Source of the DNA: Oscillospiraceae bacterium
GTDB taxonomy: Bacteria; Bacillota_A; Clostridia; Oscillospirales; Ruminococcaceae
DNA length: 8,943 nt
Assembly: GCA_900766795.1 (NCBI GenBank)
Contig: CAAFWX010000145.1
Coordinates: 1 to 8,943, forward strand
Reading direction: 5' to 3'
Each line of letters begins with the position of its first letter. Positions within the stretch are counted from its first letter, which is position 1. Under the pieces are notes generated by a model, which saw only the letters and a program-made list of their open reading frames with translations, had not been told where the DNA came from and made no database searches. Made by a program: the position numbers and the translations under genes. Of the stretch, positions 5,700 to 8,943 are shown piece by piece.

Positions 5700-6795
5700 A
5701 AACGATAAAAGTTTCAATAAATCACAGATTGCAAAATACATTAACCGGAAAGGTGAAACCTCAAAGCCTGAAATTGCCGCCGAATTAGGGATAAGTATGC
5801 CTACGGTTCTGCAAAATGTCAAGGAGCTGATACTTTCCGGCATTGTGACTGAAGCGGGCAAGTATGAATCCACCGGAGGACGAAAAGCAAGTGTTCTGTC
5901 TGTTTCGGCAAATCTCAAAAAAGCAGTCGGGATAGATATTACAGCAAATCACATCAGTTACGTCCTCATTGATTTATGCGGTACTGTTATTGCGAAAAAA
6001 AGAATCAAATCTGCTTTTGAAAACAGTTTAACATATTATGAAAACATAGCCTGTGTTCTTGATGATTTTCTTAACGAAAATAATGCTGAAAGGGATAAGA
6101 TACTCGGTGTCGGCATTTCATTTCCGGGAATTATTGATAAGAAAAATGAAATGCTGATACGTTCACACATTCTTAAGCAGGAACACATGAGCCTTCGTTC
6201 GCTCAGCCAGATGGTTCCGTTCCCGGTATCTTACGAAAATGACGCTAACAGTGCGCTGATTGCGGAAATGAAATATCTGGACTCTGATATGATTTATCTT
6301 TCATTGAGTAACAGCGTAGGCGGAGCAATCTATATGGACGGGCAGATTTGCGAGGGCAATCACCACCGTAGTGCTGAATTTGGACATATGATTATTAATT
6401 TCAAGGGGAAAAAGTGCTACTGTGGAAAGGAGGGCTGTGCCGATGCGTACTGTTCTGCTTCAGCGCTTCTGGAGCACGCGGATTCCCTCGAAGACTTCTT
6501 CAGTAAGCTGAAAAGCGGTGACCCCGGAATACAGGCTGTCTGGGACGAGTATCTTGACTATCTGGCAGTATTGATTACCAATCTGCGAATGACATTTGAC
6601 TGTGACATAATGCTTGGCGGTTATGTTGGAGGGTATTTGAAACAGTATATGCCGCAGCTAAGCAAAAAGGCGGCTGCGTACAATATGTTTGAGAACGATA
6701 CATTGTATATCAGGAACTGTTCATATGAAAAAGAAGCCTCCGCCGTAGGGGCTGCAATGTATTTTATTGACCGTTTTTTTGATGAATTGAATTGA
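5689..6795 (+). CDS. ROK-family transcriptional regulator (NagC/XylR type)
   Basis: This is a 368-residue sugar-responsive repressor. Residues 10-70 form a winged helix (KSQIAKYINRKGETSKPEIAAE and the following turn, then a GGRKAS wing). The rest is the ROK kinase-like fold. The zinc site CYCGKEGC is near residues 239-246, after EFGHM. The phosphate-loop position reads GIDITANHISYVLIDL and lacks the DxGGT glycines of active sugar kinases, fitting a regulator that binds a sugar without phosphorylating it. YENDANSALIAE and SNSVGGAIYMDG are the other family motifs. I chose ATG 5689 over the upstream ATG 5668 because AAAGGTGG (5672-5679) is 9 nt before it and the upstream ATG is too close to the transcription start. 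It has its own promoter and a hairpin after the stop, so it is monocistronic. Shared ATAAAACG elements suggest it controls itself and the downstream dehydrogenase; the inducer is unknown. Confidence 0.94.
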   Translation: MIKRNDKSFNKSQIAKYINRKGETSKPEIAAELGISMPTVLQNVKELILSGIVTEAGKYESTGGRKASVLSVSANLKKAVGIDITANHISYVLIDLCGTVIAKKRIKSAFENSLTYYENIACVLDDFLNENNAERDKILGVGISFPGIIDKKNEMLIRSHILKQEHMSLRSLSQMVPFPVSYENDANSALIAEMKYLDSDMIYLSLSNSVGGAIYMDGQICEGNHHRSAEFGHMIINFKGKKCYCGKEGCADAYCSASALLEHADSLEDFFSKLKSGDPGIQAVWDEYLDYLAVLITNLRMTFDCDIMLGGYVGGYLKQYMPQLSKKAAAYNMFENDTLYIRNCSYEKEASAVGAAMYFIDRFFDELN

Positions 6796-6796
6796 C

Positions 6797-6836
6797 GAGT
6801 TACCGCTCATGATCCTTCGGATCTGGGCGGTAATTC
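6797..6836 (+). terminator. Terminator-like hairpin after the ROK gene
   Basis: A long stem begins at 6797, two bases after the ROK stop codon. GAGTTACCGCTC pairs with GGGCGGTAATTC and GATCC with GGATC around a TTC loop, with one bulged base and a few G-T pairs. The T tract after it is short (TTCTTTA), so it may be a moderate terminator or mainly protect the 3' end. Confidence 0.65.
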
Positions 6837-6877
6837 TTTATGTATAAAAATCAACAAGAGTTTTTGTGGAAAAAACC

Positions 6878-6892
6878 GAAAATAGTATTTTC
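6878..6892. promoter_or_regulatory. Dyad upstream of the dehydrogenase promoter
   Basis: GAAAATA-G-TATTTTC is a perfect 7-bp inverted repeat centred 20 bp upstream of the first base of the -35. This position suits an activator or an upstream promoter element. No protein in the window can be assigned to it; chance is possible in this AT-rich stretch. Confidence 0.3.
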
Positions 6893-6904
6893 TCCAAAAA
6901 GATA

Positions 6905-6933
6905 TTGACAAAGTGATATTATTCATGTATACT
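6905..6933 (+). promoter_or_regulatory. Sigma-A promoter of the zinc dehydrogenase gene
   Basis: A perfect TTGACA (6905-6910) and TATACT (6928-6933) are spaced 17 bp, the strongest promoter in the window. The transcribed leader starts near 6940 and contains the operator repeats, so strong expression when derepressed is expected. Confidence 0.88.
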
Positions 6934-6941
6934 GTAAACAG

Positions 6942-6979
6942 TTAAATAAAACGTTTTATAAAAGCTTAAATAAAACGTT
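6942..6979. promoter_or_regulatory. Tandem operator repeats in the dehydrogenase leader (candidate ROK sites)
   Basis: TTAAATAAAACGTT occurs twice without mismatch, at 6942-6955 and 6966-6979 (period 24 bp). The first copy extends into a perfect 14-bp palindrome ATAAAACGTTTTAT (6946-6959), as expected for a dimeric repressor. The position immediately downstream of the -10, over the start site, predicts repression. The ATAAAACG core is shared with the ROK promoter, which points to the ROK protein as the binder. Confidence 0.55.
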
Positions 6980-7015
6980 CGATTGACAGAATCATTTTAC
7001 AAAGGAGAGATCGTT

Positions 7016-8041
7016 ATGTTACAGCAGGTTATGACAAATCCCAGAGAGATCACTTTTCACGAGGTACCGGTTCCGGTAATAACTGCGGATCAGGTGCTGA
7101 TCAAGATCATGAAAATCGGCGTGTGCGGATCGGATATTCATGTATATCACGGCAAGCACCCGTTCACCTCTTATCCGGTGACTCAGGGACACGAGGTTTC
7201 CGGCGAGATCGTAAAGCTGGGTGAAAACGTAAAGGGGCTTACGGTAGGTCAGAAGGTTACTATCCAGCCTCAGGTGGTATGCGGAAAGTGCTATCCCTGC
7301 CGTCACGGAAAGTACAATCTATGTGAGGAACTGAAGGTAATGGGCTTTCAGACGACCGGAACCGCTTCCGAGTTTTTCGCTGTGGACGCTGAAAAGGTCA
7401 CTGCTCTGCCCGATGAAATGTCGTATGACGAGGGCGCAATGATCGAGCCGCTTGCTGTTGCGGTTCATGCAGTAAGACGTGCAGGCAACGTTAAGGGTAT
7501 GAAGATAGCTGTTCTGGGCGCAGGACCTATTGGAATCCTTGTGGCGCAGACTGCAAAGGGCATGGGAGCAGAAAGCGTTATGATAACCGACGTAAGCGAC
7601 CTCAGACTTGAAAAGGCAAAGGAATGCGGCGTTGATTTCTGCATCAATACCAAGAATAAAGATTTTGGCGAGGCAATGCTTGAGGATTTCGGACCTGACA
7701 AGGCAGATGTGATTTACGACTGCGCAGGAAACAATATTACGATGGGGCAGGCGATAAAGTATGCCAGAAAAGGCAGCACGATCATTCTTGTTGCAGTATT
7801 TGCAGGCATGGCTGAAATTGACCTTGCGGTACTCAACGACCACGAGTTGGATCTCAATACTTCCATGATGTACAGAAACGAAGACTACATAGAAGCAATC
7901 AGACTTGTAAACGAGGGTAAGGTCGCCCTGAAACCCCTGATTTCAAAGCACTTTTCTTTCAAGAATTATAAGGCAGCATACGAGTATATCGACGCCAACA
8001 GAGAAACTACCATGAAGGTAATAATCAACGTTCAGGAATAA
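7016..8041 (+). CDS. Zinc-dependent medium-chain dehydrogenase (polyol/sorbitol type)
   Basis: This 341-residue cytoplasmic oxidoreductase of the medium-chain alcohol dehydrogenase superfamily interconverts an alcohol or polyol and the ketone, likely with NAD. Catalytic zinc ligands are C37 (GVCGSD), H59 and E60 (QGHEVSGE), with E144 in IEPLAVAVHAV. The structural zinc site is C89, C92, C95 and C103. The Rossmann motif GAGPIG is at 168-173, and D192 at the end of the second strand favours NAD over NADP. YHGKHPFTSYP resembles polyol and aldonate dehydrogenases (L-iditol, L-idonate or gulonate 5-dehydrogenase types), but the exact substrate cannot be assigned. ATG 7016 follows AAAGGAGAG (7001-7009); the upstream in-frame start at 6983 would lie right after the operator repeats and has no ribosome binding site. 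Its strong promoter carries the candidate ROK operators, implying control by a sugar-sensing repressor. No terminator is seen directly after it. Confidence 0.95.
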   Translation: MLQQVMTNPREITFHEVPVPVITADQVLIKIMKIGVCGSDIHVYHGKHPFTSYPVTQGHEVSGEIVKLGENVKGLTVGQKVTIQPQVVCGKCYPCRHGKYNLCEELKVMGFQTTGTASEFFAVDAEKVTALPDEMSYDEGAMIEPLAVAVHAVRRAGNVKGMKIAVLGAGPIGILVAQTAKGMGAESVMITDVSDLRLEKAKECGVDFCINTKNKDFGEAMLEDFGPDKADVIYDCAGNNITMGQAIKYARKGSTIILVAVFAGMAEIDLAVLNDHELDLNTSMMYRNEDYIEAIRLVNEGKVALKPLISKHFSFKNYKAAYEYIDANRETTMKVIINVQE

Positions 8042-8061
8042 TTGGAAAGCGAGGGAACGGC

Positions 8062-8112
8062 ATGAAAGACAATGATACAGATGTTTGATTGGACGAGGAC
8101 GATGATGAATAG
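8062..8112 (+). other. Short acidic reading frame interrupted by TGA
   Basis: ATG at 8062, preceded by GAGGGAA, reads MKDNDTDV and then TGA (8086-8088). In the same frame it continues LDEDDDE before TAG (8110-8112). The run of acidic codons on both sides of the TGA suggests either a broken acidic tail or a tiny leader peptide. It lies between the dehydrogenase and the 52-residue ORF, at the probable edge of the mobile element. Function is unknown and it may not be a gene. Confidence 0.25.
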
Positions 8113-8132
8113 ATATAAAGAAGGTGAACATC

Positions 8133-8291
8133 ATGACTCTAACTGTTGAAAGAAAAGAACTTAACGAAAAGAAAAACCGCAAGGTAACGCGCAGAAAAGA
8201 TAAGGCAAAGCCTGTTGACCCGTGCAGCCCTGCTGTTGTTGAACTGTTGCTGAGAATGCTCAAAACAGATATATCCACGAATAAAAAGTAA
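8133..8291 (+). CDS. Small basic hypothetical protein, 52 residues
   Basis: I do not recognise this protein. It starts at ATG 8133 after GAAGGTG (8120-8126), giving a 52-residue frame. The first half is strongly basic and charged (RKELNEKKNRKVTRRKDKAK). The second half is a short amphipathic segment, PCSPAVVELLLRMLKTDIS, with a basic tail. There is no signal peptide, membrane segment or zinc motif. It lies just upstream of a serine recombinase on the same strand, with a hairpin between them, so it may belong to the same mobile element as a small accessory or DNA-binding protein. The good ribosome binding site, consistent amphipathic end and context favour a real gene, but no function can be stated. 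Confidence 0.55.
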   Translation: MTLTVERKELNEKKNRKVTRRKDKAKPVDPCSPAVVELLLRMLKTDISTNKK

Positions 8292-8300
8292 ACGGTGCTG

Positions 8301-8338
8301 TAATAAGGCGCGACGGCAAAAGTCGCCGCGCCTTATTA
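8301..8338 (+). terminator. Strong hairpin between the small ORF and the recombinase
   Basis: TAATAAGGCGCG (8301-8312) pairs perfectly with CGCGCCTTATTA (8327-8338) around a 14-nt loop. It sits 10 bp after the small ORF and ends 4 bp before the recombinase AGGAGG site. There is no long T run beyond TTATTA, so it could be a terminator for the upstream genes, a structure controlling recombinase expression, or both. Confidence 0.55.
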
Positions 8339-8352
8339 TGCTAGGAGGACAA

Positions 8353-8943
8353 ATGAAAAAGAAAACAAAAGACAAAATTCCTGTAGTTATTTATGCAAGG
8401 TATAGTTCTAAAATGCAGAACGAATATTCAATTTCCGCACAGCTTCGTAGGTGCAGGCAGTATGCATCTCATTATGGGTATGATATTGTTGATGAATATA
8501 TTGACAGGGAGCGTACCGCAAGAGAGATGGATAACAGAGATAGTTTTCAACAGCTTATAAAGGACAGCGAATATGGCACTTTCAAATATGTACTAATATA
8601 TTGTCAGAACAGATTTGCACGAGATGTATTGGATAGTAAGAGTGTGAAGAAACAGCTGCTGCAGAATGGAGTAAAAGTTATTTCAGTAACCGAATTCTTT
8701 CCTGATACTCCCATAGGGCATTTTTGCGAAACTATAACCGAAGGGTATAGCCAGTTTCAAAGTGAAGAACTCGGTCAAAATATACTTCGCGGTTTCGTTG
8801 AAAGAGCGCACAACGGAATTCATACAGGCGGTATTCCTCCGCTCGGATATGATGTTGATGTAATAACCAAAAAGCTGATTGTTAACGAAAAAGAGGCAAA
8901 AGCGGTAAGGTTAATCTATGAGATGTTCATTAACCACCACAGC
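8353..8943 (+). CDS. Large serine recombinase, N-terminal 197 residues, cut by window edge
   Basis: This is a site-specific recombinase of the resolvase/invertase type, the integrase of many clostridial conjugative transposons and prophages. ATG 8353 follows a strong AGGAGG (8343-8348). The catalytic domain covers about residues 9-150: the nucleophile is S18 in YARYSSKMQNEYSISAQL, and NRFARD at 86-91 supplies R87 and R90, with Asn where many resolvases have Asp. From about 157 the recombinase domain begins (HTGGIPPLGYDVD, then EKEAKAVRLIYEMF), marking the large-serine class of roughly 450-550 residues, so over half lies beyond the edge. Codon use is more AT-rich (TAT, AGA, GTA, ATA) than in the beta-galactosidase, consistent with acquired DNA. 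No promoter is visible between the hairpin and the gene. It marks the left part of a probable integrated element inserted after the dehydrogenase. Confidence 0.93.
   Translation, partial: MKKKTKDKIPVVIYARYSSKMQNEYSISAQLRRCRQYASHYGYDIVDEYIDRERTAREMDNRDSFQQLIKDSEYGTFKYVLIYCQNRFARDVLDSKSVKKQLLQNGVKVISVTEFFPDTPIGHFCETITEGYSQFQSEELGQNILRGFVERAHNGIHTGGIPPLGYDVDVITKKLIVNEKEAKAVRLIYEMFINHHS

Noticed and set aside
7319..7843. 174-residue open frame on the minus strand
   Set aside because: It is antisense to the zinc dehydrogenase, Cys-rich only as a by-product of the opposite codons.
8089..8120. Possible promoter TTGGAC ... TATAAA for the small ORF
   Set aside because: The spacing is 19 bp and the -35 is poor; read-through from the dehydrogenase is equally likely.
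7943..8375. Two minus-strand frames of 111 and 78 residues opposite the small basic ORF
   Set aside because: They are Phe/Leu/Ser-rich complements of Lys/Glu-rich coding sequence and have no convincing ribosome binding site.
8608..8625. Asn instead of Asp in the NRFARD motif of the recombinase as a sign of inactivity
   Set aside because: Both arginines and the catalytic serine are present, and similar substitutions occur in clostridial large serine recombinases.

Overview
The window looks like chromosomal DNA of an anaerobic gut or rumen Firmicute, probably Clostridia and most likely a Ruminococcus-like Oscillospiraceae member. This is inferred from strong GGAGG-type ribosome binding sites, near-consensus sigma-A promoters with 17-bp spacers, moderate GC, and the protein families present (GH35 beta-galactosidase, a GH59-like remnant, a ROK regulator, a clostridial-type flavodoxin and AraC). 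No rRNA, tRNA or CRISPR array was seen.

Layout. (1) Positions 1-1374, minus strand: a redox pair, a flavodoxin-like protein followed by an aldo/keto reductase that runs off the left edge. (2) Positions 1415-2126: the divergent LysR-type regulator of that pair is a pseudogene with two in-frame stops and several frameshifts. Its promoter and a likely operator are still visible, and a terminator follows. (3) Positions 2198-2992, minus strand: an AraC regulator, divergent from (4) positions 3141-5532: a two-gene operon. Its first gene is a secreted protein that appears to be a GH59-type glycosidase with the catalytic core deleted in frame. Its second gene is an intact cytoplasmic GH35 beta-galactosidase. 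The 148-bp divergent region holds both promoters and a 21-bp-period repeat suited to AraC binding. (5) Positions 5625-6836: a ROK regulator with its own promoter and terminator-like hairpin. (6) Positions 6905-8041: a zinc-dependent polyol-type dehydrogenase. The ROK and dehydrogenase promoters share an ATAAAACG element just downstream of the -10; at the dehydrogenase it is a perfect palindrome plus a 14-bp direct repeat. (7) Positions 8042-8943: a probable mobile-element edge with a short acidic reading frame broken by TGA, a 52-residue basic ORF, a strong hairpin, and the N-terminal 197 residues of a large serine recombinase cut by the window end.

How the genes fit together: the AraC gene probably activates galactoside breakdown (GH35), and the ROK protein probably represses its own gene and the dehydrogenase in response to a sugar. 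The redox pair would have been controlled by the dead LysR protein. These regulatory links are inferences from position and repeats. There is no stretch over 300 bases without a gene; the longest gap (6796-7015) is filled by a hairpin, a dyad, a promoter and operators.

I did not find a clearly new multi-gene system. The most unusual items are the core-deleted GH59-like protein at the head of a live operon, the shared ROK-type operators, and the small-ORF/recombinase edge at the right.
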